From assembly GCA_002441085.1 (NCBI GenBank), contig DJVF01000007.1, forward strand, positions 1 to 34,905: DNA of 34,905 nucleotides, given 5' to 3'. The notes under the pieces were generated by a model. The model had not been told where the DNA came from and ran no database searches. It saw only the letters and a list, made by a program, of their open reading frames with translations. Below are positions 9,157 through 18,783 of the stretch, in pieces. A program made the position numbers and the translations under genes. This stretch comes from Patescibacteria group bacterium UBA6263. GTDB taxonomy: Bacteria > Patescibacteriota > Gracilibacteria > Absconditabacterales > Absconditicoccaceae. The number at the start of each line of letters is the position of its first letter. The stretch's first letter is position 1.

Positions 9157-10410
9157 ATGCAGTACAAAATATTTGGCTGTAAGGTCAATAAATTTTATAT
9201 AAACAAACGACTCTGATATTTTGATCAGAACAATTTATCCAATGACCAAAATTATCTCATAGCGACCTGTGTGGTTACAGATAGAGCCAAAAATAAATGG
9301 CTCAAGGATGTTCTCAAAAATTTATCTGAATGAAAAACTATTTATATCACTTGATGTGGTGTTTTTGATAGATGAAAACTGATAGCGCAAGATAAATTCT
9401 ATTCTATTTATCCAGAACTCAAGCCATTCCAAAATCAGATTTCTCTTCTTTCAGAAGAACCTGAGCAATGAAGCAATGAAACAATGAAACAATGAAACAA
9501 TGAAACATTTAAATCATCAAATAATCTATATACCAAAAAATTTATTCTTATCCAAAATGGTTGTGACAATTTTTGTACATTTTGTCTTACAATTATGAAA
9601 AGATGAAAACATCGATCCAGACCATTGAAAGAGATTATAGATGAAATCAATGATTTCTATTCCTCTGGATGAAAAGAAATTGTACTTACATGAATCAATT
9701 TGGCTGCACGATGATGTGACAATACCAACCAAATATCTCAGTCCAAATTCTCATATTTACTTCAAGAGATTCTGAGTCAGACCACGATACCTAGGATTAG
9801 AATCTCTAGTATATGACCAGAATATTTAGATGATGAGTTTTTCGATATTATCAAAAATCCTAGAATAATGCCTCATTTTCACATATCTATCCAACATTTT
9901 GCTGATAATATTCTAAAGGCTATGAATAGAAATTATGATAATGCACATCTTACCAAAGTTTTAAACCAATTTCAATCACTAAAAAAAGATATTCCCATAT
10001 CCATTGGAGCTGATCTCATCGTATGATTCCCATGAGAGACGCAATCTGATTTTCAACAGATGTTGGATGCTATTCCAAAGTACAATATAACTAAAGTACA
10101 CGAATTTCCATTTTCATGACACAACAAACGAGAATCTGTCCCAGCTTGAAAGTTGGATAATCAAATTCCTCACCTTGTCAAATTGTCTAGAAAAAAACAA
10201 TTAAATCTGATCGCATCTCAAGTTAGATCTGATTTTGTCAGCCAAAACAAATGACTTGCTCATTCTGTACTTATAGAATCCCAAAAAGATGACAAACGAC
10301 AGTGATGGACTGATAACTATATCCATGTGCAATTGGATTGAAACTATTTCAAATGAGATATAATATCAGTAGATAGTATTACACCTACAGAAATTTTAGA
10401 TATAGATTAA
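9157..10410 (+). CDS. Radical-SAM tRNA methylthiotransferase, MtaB-like
   Basis: 417 aa. The N-terminal UPF0004 domain has MQYKIFGCKVN, ATCVVTDRA and TGCGVF, giving the three cysteines for the auxiliary cluster. The radical-SAM motif CDNFCTFCL near residue 137 gives CxxxCxxC, followed by KRGKHRSRP as in MtaB (ARGRERSR). Later blocks IVLTGINLAARG, ISIQHFADNILKAMNR and GADLIVGFPGETQSDF are typical. The enzyme adds a methylthio group to t6A37 (MtaB) or i6A37 (MiaB) of tRNA; MtaB fits best. A tandem octamer repeat encodes a low-complexity insert (residues ~104-117) between the two domains. The stop TAA overlaps the stop of the convergent downstream gene. Confidence 0.88.
9466..9505 (+). repeat. 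Octamer tandem repeat CAATGAA(A/G) x5 inside the MtaB-like gene
   Basis: Five head-to-tail 8-base units, the first ending in G and the others in A, all within the coding frame. Because 8 is not a multiple of 3 the repeat codes a 24-base cycle (QGSNETMK, then QGNNET). Gain or loss of one unit would shift the frame. Read as code 25 the tract itself contains no stop in any forward frame. Confidence 0.95.
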
Positions 10411-11186
10411 TTGGTTTGCTTGATATTGATATCTCATTCTACTTTGATTTTATAATTGGGGTTTATGAAATTTTCATATTTATTGTCTGCTCGGCTAGGT
10501 GGATTAGCTAATAGTTTATCTATTCATTTACTGCGGTATTCAAATTCTTTTCAACATGTAGCTAAATTTACAACAGGGACTCTTGTTTTTGTTAAATAAT
10601 TACTATCTTTCATATTATTTTTGATCTTATTTATTTCAGTTATTGTTTTTGCTCATATTATAAATATTCAATTCTTTTTATCATATTCTTTTATGTTTTT
10701 TATGCATTGTAATTTCATAATAGCTTGCTCAGTAAGGTATCATATCTTACCAGTAGGTTTAGCTCACAACAATCATCTTTCATACAAAACTTTTTGTAAT
10801 ATATACCTATCGTAAACAGGAGATGAATTATTTAGCAAATTATTCTCTACTATGTTTGGAAAATTTTTTGCAAAATCTCGAGATTTTAATCTTTCGTCAT
10901 TTATGACTGTACTCATAGGTTTCCAAACTTTTTTGATGGTTATGTTCACTTGAGTTTCCTTGAAACAAAAATCATTATCGCATTCTTTGGGATCATCAAA
11001 ATTCATATCTCATATGTTTATAGAGTTTGTTTTTATTGGATCAGATAAATTTTCAAGATTCTGTTCCAAAAAAATATTTTTGCTTTGTGAGCATTCCCAA
11101 AATCATAGATTATTATTTATGCATTCAGAAAAAGATATTCCTCCCAAAGTCAATCGCAACAAAAAAATACAAATACTTACACGCAT
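10407..11186 (-). CDS. Exported protein with peptidoglycan-binding-like domain
   Basis: 259 aa. A hydrophobic N-terminus (RVSICIFLLRLTLGGISF, then SEC) looks like a signal peptide, though the -3 to -1 residues do not form a good lipobox. Residues ~125-195 fit the PG_binding_1 pattern of two short repeats: YILQKVLYERGLLGAKPTG, then LTEQAIMKLQ and GIFIIGAKTITEINK. The 100 residues before it hold four cysteines and no known domain. The role is presumably binding or remodelling cell wall, its own or that of a host; this is inference. The TAA stop shares a TTAA with the stop of the convergent methylthiotransferase gene. Confidence 0.75.
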
Positions 11187-11399
11187 TTTCTAAAATATTA
11201 TCTAAATGTATTTTGATTATATTTTTTATTGATATAATCAATAAATATTTATCATTCAAAATCAAACGTTTGTTGCAATCTATATAATATTATAGGTATA
11301 TGTAAAGTACTTATTCTGTTTTATCTTATATTTTTTTGTAAATATCTATTTGCTGTATATAATCTAGTATGACAAATTTATATTTTAAATTACATATAG

Positions 11400-12290
11400 A
11401 TGAGCTTCACTTCTTACAAACCATTTAAGAAAAGAAATTTATTTCCCAAGTATATGATAGTATTTTTGCTTGGTATATTTTCTGTAGTATTGTTTACTAG
11501 AGCTATAAATATAGTTACAAGCATAGATAATGCTACACAATACATCAAACAAATTATCGTGACTTCAGATTGAACTATTGGTTGATCTCAGGCAGTAGTG
11601 ATAGATGCTAACGCCACAAATAATCTTGTTGTATCTTGAGGTGCTCGTTTCAATTCAGATATTCGTGTTGATTGAGATATTCTTTGAGAACAAGCGACTT
11701 TTAGTACATGAGGATTCAATAATGTACTTTCTGAAAATTATTGTGACAAGGATTGAACTACCTGCAAAACTATTGATGATATATGATGAACTTCTTATTG
11801 GAATAACGGTATGACTCAAGGTGTTATTTATTATAATAGTTGAAATGTTGGTATATGAACAGACAATCCATCTCAAGCTCTTGAAGTGTCTTGAAATATT
11901 GCAGTATCATGAACATGAACTTTCAATTTATTGGGAGTTTGAACTTTATGAGATATCTGAAAATCCAATACAGCGTGATTATTTGGTGGTAGAGTTTGAA
12001 TAAACACTCTTTCTCCTCAGTCAGCATTGGATGTTCAATGAAATCTTATAGTATCATGAACATGAGATATTGAAATACTTGATGCAAATTATTGAAAATT
12101 TTGATCGACTATTGCAATTCCATCCGTTAGTAGCATTACCTGAGCTTCCAATACTTGTACCAATCTTTGATGACTAAAATTTGAATATTTTTTTGAAGAA
12201 TTGTGTGTTTGTAATTGAACATCTTGGATAAGGGCATCAGATCCATCACTTTTGTGTGTCCCTTCAGCGTGAGGTCCAATTTCCAAATAA
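11400..12290 (+). CDS. Surface/tail-fibre-like protein with 'VGIGT..P' repeats
   Basis: 296 aa. An N-terminal membrane anchor lies at residues ~17-37 (KYMIVFLLGIFSVVLFTRA). The body is rich in Gly, Ser and Thr with beta-helix-like repeats, including NVGIGTDNPSQALEVSGNI and GINTLSPQSALDVQGNL, the hallmark of trimeric phage-tail-fibre or autotransporter-like stalks. Cysteines cluster in a C-terminal head (NTCTNLGG, ELCVCNG, LCVPS). It probably projects from the cell surface and could mediate attachment; that is inference. It is very rich in TGA: roughly two thirds of its many glycines. A pilin-like reading of the N-terminus (short positive stretch plus one helix) is a weaker alternative. Confidence 0.75.
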
Positions 12291-12563
12291 TTAATTTTTA
12301 TTCAATCATTTCATCTCATCTCTTTGCTTCTTCAATTCCATTAGTCTATTATTAAAATTTTCTAATAATTTTTTACTTCATTCTGATTTATCGTTAAATA
12401 TCTCATCAGTCATTATAGCTATTCATAGTTCTATACTTCATATTTGGATATTTAATTTTTTGATAGATTCCAATTTGACTTGTTCGTCCTCTCACATCAA
12501 TAACTCATTTTTCACTTCTCACATTTTGTAAATTACAAGATAAATAAATCACACTATAATCAT
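12291..12563 (-). CDS. Small single-helix membrane protein with coiled coil
   Basis: 90 aa from the ATG at 12563. A TTG at 12599 would give 102 aa with the polar prefix LIEQEKIANKS. The start region MIIVGFIYLVIY is a membrane helix, followed by a charged, heptad-like segment (about 70 residues) ending RLMELKKQRDEMKGLNKN. Topology is a membrane anchor plus cytoplasmic or periplasmic coiled coil. No family recognised. It converges on the surface-protein gene, and its stop begins at the next base after that gene's stop. FolD is divergent, starting 81 bases upstream. Confidence 0.6.
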
Positions 12564-12644
12564 CAGACTTTTATTTGCAATTTTTTCTTGTTCTATCAAA
12601 CTATTTCTTTATATTCATATACAATTTATCCATAAATATATTAT

Positions 12645-13580
12645 ATGCAATTACTTTGATGAAAAGAGATTTCTCAAAATTTACAGTCCAAGCTCCAAGT
12701 CCAAAAGACACAGGTTTTCTCAGATAAGCCAATTTACATGGCTATAGTTTTTTTGTGAGATGATTATTCTTCATCAGTCTATGTCAATCACAAAAAAAGA
12801 TATTGAGAAAAGATTTGAATTTCCACAATAGTTTTTGGTCAATCAGATTTTGATAATGGAGATTATAGTGTTTTTAGAAACTTAGATCTCTTTGTCAATC
12901 AAGAGTATAATGATATATACCAAGTCATAGAGCTTATACAGTACCTCAATTACGATCCTTCTTGTGTTGGTATTATAGTCCAACTTCCACTTCCTGCTAA
13001 ATTTCAAAAATTTAAAAGTCAGATATTATCTACTATCTCTCCATCCAAAGATGTTGATGGTATGTGATGAGTAGATGTATGACTGTCTTCTATAGATTTG
13101 ATAGATTTTTTGCCAGCTACACCCAAAGCTGTACTTTATCTATTAGATCAGTCAGGTCTATGAAAACTAGAATCCAAGACAGTCTCTATCCTATGACAGA
13201 GCAATCTAGTAGGCAAACCATTAGCATTAGAATGTATCAAGAGAGGAGCAACTGTTTTTTCATTCAACGAAAATAGCGATATCAATCATATCAAACTACT
13301 TACCCAAAAATCTGATTATATTATTTCATGTACTTGAAAAGTGCATTTGATCGATTCATCTTTTATCCGCGATGATCAATCTCAAATTATAATAGATGTA
13401 TGATACTGACATATAGATGGCAAGGCAGTCGGTGATGTAAATTTTGATGATATTGCAAACAAAGTAGCATATATTACTCCAGTTCCATGATGAGTATGAC
13501 CACTTACAGTAGCGTGTCTATTTGATAATGTTTTCACTCTCCAAGAACACAAAGAAATCTTAAAAAAATATAAACTATAG
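12645..13580 (+). CDS. folD: Methylenetetrahydrofolate dehydrogenase/cyclohydrolase FolD
   Basis: 311 aa. FolD interconverts 5,10-methylene-, 5,10-methenyl- and 10-formyl-tetrahydrofolate with NADP. Visible motifs: substrate-domain Tyr/Lys segment VYVNHKKRYWEKIGI near residue 45, GIIVQLPLP, SPSKDVDGMGGVDVG, the dinucleotide-binding SILGQSNLVGKPLA, and PVPGGVGPLTVACL near the end. The product 10-formyl-THF is the donor used by methionyl-tRNA formyltransferase, whose gene converges on folD from 15727 to 13862; the two sit tail to tail across a hairpin-rich spacer. It is slightly longer than the usual 280-300 aa because of extra residues between the N-terminal domain strands. Many conserved glycines are TGA. 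Confidence 0.95.
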
Positions 13581-13588
13581 TCCTAGTC

Positions 13589-13650
13589 ATTCCGGCGCTA
13601 AGTATTGCAGCCGGAATCTATTTTTCAACCATTGCAAGGGACGAAGCAAT
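13589..13650. repeat. Composite palindromic repeat (copy 1)
   Basis: An ATTCCGGC...GCCGGAAT hairpin (13589-13617) is followed after 13 bases by ATTGC...GCAAT (13631-13650) with the inner sequence GACGAA. The same two-part element occurs inverted-in-context at 33588-33679 within a coding region. It is GC-rich compared with its surroundings. It looks like a REP-type dispersed repeat. Confidence 0.75.
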
Positions 13651-13660
13651 ATTTTTATTA

Positions 13661-13697
13661 CTGGGTCTTGCCCCTGCCTACCGGCAGGCAGGCCCAG
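13661..13697. repeat. GC-rich palindrome CCTGCC/GGCAGG
   Basis: Bases 13673-13692 form a near-perfect palindrome (CCTGCCTACCGGCAGGCAGG), flanked by CTGGG and CCCAG that extend the hairpin. Related palindromes occur at 33613-33633 and 33859-33879. The base composition is strikingly unlike the AT-rich genome around it. Confidence 0.8.
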
Positions 13698-13724
13698 ATT
13701 TATCCCGATCTATCGAGACGACAA

Positions 13725-13794
13725 AATACTTTTTGGCATTGCTCCAAAAAGTATTCAAAAAAATCTAGAAAAATCAATCGACGCGTGATTTTTC
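13725..13794. repeat. Two further perfect hairpins in the folD-fmt spacer
   Basis: Bases 13725-13736 pair perfectly with 13744-13755 (12-pair stem, 7-base loop), and 13768-13776 pair with 13786-13794 (9-pair stem, 9-base loop). They follow the two GC-rich repeats. They may act as terminators for the convergent folD and fmt messages, though no clean T-run follows. The rest of the 281-base spacer is AT-rich with nothing recognised. Confidence 0.7.
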
Positions 13795-13861
13795 AAACTT
13801 GCTAATATTGTAAATATTATCAGTAATAAAAGCGTAAATATTGCTATTAAAAAATATAATT

Positions 13862-15727
13862 CTACTTCAGATATCCATTCACAAAACTATCCCAATCCAT
13901 TGCTTTTTTCCCTTCTGGTTTTAACCTGATTTCAATTACTGCAGGATTTAACAAATCCTCCATCATTCACTTCGTTCATGCCACTTCTACCGCTAAAGAC
14001 GGCACATGCTTTTTCAAGGAGGACAAGTTTATTAGAGACTTATCTTTATTTCACTCAAATAAATTTTCATCTATTTTCAATTCTTCTATAATCACTCTAA
14101 TTTCTCATTTCTCATTTCACATTTCTCATTCTTTTTTGAAAAAAAAGTAAGTTTTTGGCCAAAGATAAAATCCACGATATTTATTATAAATATCTTCTAA
14201 ACTATCTTTTCATGGGTCAATCAATCAATCTTCTTTTTCTATTTTGTTGCAATATGTTGCTTGTTCATTATCTTGAATTTCTTCTCACAGAAGTCATTTC
14301 CCATACTTCCACAAAACATCATTCAAAAATCTTGGTCAGACTGTTTTCATTTTTTCTATGACATCTTTGCATGTCCGATCCAAAGGGATCTGGAATTTTA
14401 ATTTTTCTATCATATTACCTGTATCCATACCTGCATCCATTTTCATGATAGTGATTCAAGTTTCTTTGTCATTGTTTAGAAATATAGATTGGATAGGGGA
14501 GGCACCACGATATTTAGGTAATAATGATCCATGTACATTTATAGGAGCAATCTTGGGGATGTCTAGTATTGCCTGCGGGATTATTTTTCCATAAGCAATC
14601 ACAACTACAAAATCTGGTTCTTTTTTCTTCAATCGCTCTGCAAATTCTTTTCATTCATCTGTTTTTTCTGGGTTTAGTTTGTTGGGAGTATTAATGAAAA
14701 GTATATCAGACAATATTTCTGGTAATTGCGTTACTCATGCAGATTCATTGAAATGTCATTTTCACTGGAAATATTTAAATTTTATATTAGAAAAATTATT
14801 TTTATAATAATTATTTACCATATCAAATGGTATCAAAGGGTCATTGTCAGAAATATAAACTATATGCTCATCTATTAAATTTTCTAATTTTTTTATGTCA
14901 AAATCACTTTTCTGATAATTTATCAACAAATCTCTTGCTTCTCCAAATCCAGGAAATTTTTTGATAATAAGATCAATATTATTTTCTTTAAACGCAGGTG
15001 CAACCGATATTAGTTTCCCTATATTTTTTCATGTAGCAGCGATAAAATGATTTGCTAATAGGCATCACAAACTATGTCATATTATTACTGTTTTTTCATT
15101 TATTTTGTCGGAATAATTTTCTATCAGATAATCTAGTTGGTTTTTTAATATAGGTTTATTTGTATTTACTGGACAAGGATTGTAAACTTTGATTCATTGG
15201 GATTCTAGAATATTTTTTAGCCGAATAAATCGATTGCTTTTTCAATCTCAACCGAATCAATCCAACAATAAAACATTATCTATAATTTTTTTTTCAAATA
15301 TTTCTTTAGATTTAACTTTAATTATATTTTCACACATATCCAATCATCTTCCAGCTGGCTTGTCGCACTGTGTCACTACTCCAACTATCTCAAATCTTTT
15401 GTCTTTGCTCAATTCTTCCAAAAAAGGCACTCCAATAGGAGCTGATGAAAAAAATACAACTTTATAAAATTCTGGATCGTAAATTTTGTTCATTCCTCAA
15501 GTACAATGTAAAACTCTATCTGATGTCAAAAATAGTCATCTAAACAATCAATACCTTCTAAATACTTTTATGCCGTATTCACTACAATGTGGCTCATGCA
15601 TACATATTTTTCATTTTAGTCGTAGCGATGGGATCCCTTTATCTGGAGATAATATATATTGATATATTTTTATCAAGAAAATCAAAAATCCTGAAATTAT
15701 TTTATCTATTTTTTTCCATATTCTCAT
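13862..15727 (-). CDS. fmt: YidD / methionyl-tRNA formyltransferase fusion with an inserted serine-hydrolase domain
   Basis: 621 aa, one uninterrupted code-25 frame. Residues 1-~85 are YidD-like: an N-terminal amphipathic/hydrophobic helix, IYQYILSPDKG, HEPHCSEYGIKVFRRYGLF and RVLHC. Residues ~86-145 are the start of Fmt (KVVFFSSAPIGVPFLEEL, VTQCDKPAGRG). Residues ~148-340 are an RBBP9/YdeN-like alpha/beta hydrolase with nucleophile GHSLG (Ser219), Asp296 in SDNDP and His325 in GKGHFNES. Fmt then resumes with PDFVVVIAYGKIIP, INVHGSLLPKYRGASP (catalytic Asn397, His399), MDAGMDTG (Asp435), ATYCNKIEKEDGLID and a C-terminal domain ending PEGKKAMDWDSFVNGYL. An internal ATG at 15493 could start Fmt alone (543 aa), but the YidD frame runs straight into it. 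Fmt formylates initiator Met-tRNA with 10-formyl-THF. All active-site residues of Fmt and of the hydrolase are present; the hydrolase substrate is unknown. Confidence 0.9.
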
Positions 15728-15784
15728 ACATTCAATTATCAATAAATCAATTACTAATAATCAAATCAATATATTTTTCAATTG

Positions 15785-15815
15785 CAAAAAAGCTGAGTAT
15801 ATTAGACTCAGCTTT
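15785..15815 (-). terminator. Intrinsic terminator of the SBBP surface-protein gene
   Basis: A nine-pair stem (AAGCTGAGT with ACTCAGCTT, seven-base loop) is followed on the minus strand by a T-run ending TTTTTTGC. It lies 22 bases past the stop of the 18545-15837 gene and 58 bases before the YidD-Fmt start, separating the two transcription units. Confidence 0.9.
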
Positions 15816-15836
15816 GGTTATATATATATTTATAGA

Positions 15837-18545
15837 TTAAATAGTCATTACAGGTACTTGGATAGTGATAGTAGATTGATAAGCTCATATAGCTTGATTA
15901 GCAGGTACATTTACCCTCAAATCTACTGAGTCTGTTCATAACTTACCTACACTTCCTGCTGCAGAAGTTTTTTCAAATACAGTTTTGGTAGTAGATAGAT
16001 TAGCCCATTGATTGGCAAAATCTCCAGTACCAAAAGTAAATGAACTACTTCATAAATATTTTTGAGGTGTAGCTACAAACATTTCTATAGCAGTATTGGG
16101 TATAGTAAATACATTGTCACCGCTAGTTACTAGATTGCTAGCAGATATATCCAGTGTCCAAGATGATTTACCGGCTCTATCATCACAATATCGACTATCG
16201 CTACCAGATATATTCAAAAAATCACCACTCATAACAAATGCGCTATAAGATTGATCTCTTTGTCATAGATCCAAATTTTTACCATATTGGCAGTATCCAT
16301 CTACAGCAGATATTTCTAGATTTAGACAAGCTATTCATTCTCATCAGATACAAGATCATCATGATGATCAGTCAGTATAATTGATAGTATCACTAATTGT
16401 TCATCCCATTAACTGAAAATCTTGGTCCAAGAATTTAACATAAACTGTTTTAGTCCCATATCATTCTGATAGTGTCCAAGATTTTCAGGTAGAATAATCA
16501 TATCGCATAGATCGATTAGTTCCATCATTAGAAAAGGCCATCATGTGAGCTTCAGGAGATGTAGACATATTTAATGTTACATTTTGAGATGTTGTAGATG
16601 CATCGTCATTGTTGATTGTAAAAGATCAGCTAAATTCTCCTCCTCATTGTTCTGGTGATAGAGTAATAGCAAAGTCAGTAAAGTGGTTTGTATCTATCAA
16701 TACCTTGGGACTTCAATCTACGTCTTGAACAATTCCATTTGTATGCAAATTCCAAGTTTCTCAATTATCTTCTGAATAGTATACATTTACAGATTCTCAT
16801 ATACTTATTCATGGCGTAGGTACAGTAATAGTAGCATTTCATCATTGCATTTTCAATGATTCTATAGAACTACCTACACTCAATGATGATATTACAGTCT
16901 CCTCAGATACTTCACTAAAACTAGTACTTTTGGGTGGTTCTATGATACCAGTATAATTAGTAGTATTGTCAGCTTTTTTGAATTGTAGGTTTTGGGGTAG
17001 ATTTAGGTTTATATCAGAATTTTTTATATTTATTGTATTTGGTATTAGACCATTTGTATTTTTCAATGATATCAATCTATTTCATAGTAAATAGTTACTA
17101 GTTTTGGTATATCATTTGGAGGTAAATTCCGCTTCTATTGTATTTATATCTGTAGAATTTGGTATAACTACTATAGATGAAAATGGTAATAGTTTAGCCA
17201 AAAAAAGGTCTACATCAGCCGATGCTGTCAATGGAGATCCAAATATATTTGCATTTCATTGAAATTTTCCAACCACATATACATTGAAATCATTGTTCAA
17301 AGATATAAAGTTTGCGCTGTCATTACCTGTTCATCATATTTTTTCAGTCCATATTGCACTTCATACTCAGCTGATTTTTGACACAAATATATCAGATCAT
17401 CAGTTTGAGCTTATATTTGCTCCAAAAAAATTTACGCTTCATTCAAAATTTCCAACCAAGTATATATTCCCATCCAAATCTAGACTAGCAGATATTATGC
17501 TATCATTACTAGCTCATCAGACATTTTTTGCCATAGTTGGATTCCCATCAGAATTTAATTTTACTATATATCAATCATTTTGCCCATTAGAGGTCAATCA
17601 AGTACCAAACAGATTTGCTGTTCATTGAAAATCTCACACTACATATAAATTACCATTATGTACTGTCAAAGATTTTATACTTTCTCATACAGAATTACCT
17701 CATTTTTTTGCTCGTATAGCATCACCATTACTATCCAATTTAGCTACAAAGTCATCAAAATCCCATCGTTCTGTAGTGCTCAATGATATCCCAAATATAC
17801 TTGCAGTAGAAGCAAATCTTCATGCAACATATATATTATTTCCATCTAATACCAGATCGTATGCTGTATCCATTTTGTCATTTCCAGATTTTTTTGCTCG
17901 TATAGCATCACCACTACTATTTAATTTGGTCAGAAACAAGTCCGATGCAGCTCCATCAGAAGTTAGATTTATTCCAAATATACTTGCAGTACCTTCAAAT
18001 TCTCATAGCACATATATATTGCCACTAGAATCTACTTTTACAGCTTTTGCATAATCATTTTTGGGTCAAGTGCTTGTTTTGACTCGTATTGTATTTCAGT
18101 CATTATCCAATTTGGCCAAGAAAAAATCACTATCAAACCGTTCTGTGGATAATCTAAATTCTCCAAACAAGTCTGCTTCAGAGGTAAAACTTCCAGCTAT
18201 ATAAATATATCCATCATCATCTACTGTAATAGAGCTTACATTGTCAATATCAGGTCATCAAGCTTTTTTCACCCAAATTACATTTTTGTTGCTATCGAGT
18301 TTGCTTACGAAAATATCTTTATTTCCACTAGATGTCAGACTCGTATCAAAAACTGTTGTCGATCATTCAAATGTTCATATAACGAAACTATTGTCGTTAT
18401 TATCTATAGCTACATAATTTCAACTGTAGCCACCATTTCCGCCTGCATTTTTTGCTCGTATTCCCAATATATCTTCTGCACTACCAAAAGATAATCCCAA
18501 GAATAAAGTAAAAATCAGACCCCAGACCAATTTTTTTGTTTTCAT
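15837..18545 (-). CDS. Large secreted SBBP beta-propeller surface protein
   Basis: 902 aa. The signal peptide is residues ~1-24 (MKTKKLVWGLIFTLFLGLSF, then GSAED). Residues ~30-455 hold about eight SBBP-type repeats of ~50 residues, with recurring units such as GNIYVLGEFEGTASIFG, DLFLTKLNSSGDAIRAKK and GNIYLVGNFEGSVNFFG: a beta-propeller like those of bacterial surface proteins. Residues ~455-760 are beta-rich surface domains (ADNTTNYTGIIEPP, VNVYYSEDNGETWNLHTNG). The last ~140 residues (WTLDISASNLVTSGDN ... YQSTITIQVPV) resemble the WxL cell-wall-binding domain, a tentative match. There is no sortase motif and no C-terminal anchor helix. It is probably secreted and held non-covalently at the surface, possibly for adhesion. 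The DNA of the propeller is internally repetitive. Confidence 0.85.
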
Positions 18546-18783
18546 TTTTAATTAATAAATATTAAAATATAAATCTTATTAGCTATGTTTTTACAAAACA
18601 TAATTAATTAATTATAAATGTTTTTTTAAATTTGTCAAATATTTAAGAGCTTTTTTTAATATGTCAAATTTGCCCTATATTTACAACAGTCAAATTATTT
18701 TTACATACAATAATAGATTTATTATGTTGATTTTGATTTCCAAAACTTTAGCATTATAATACAATTTAATCTCAAATTTTATT

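Noticed and set aside
9466..9505. CRISPR-like array
   Set aside because: Units are 8 bases, contiguous, without spacers, and inside a coding frame.
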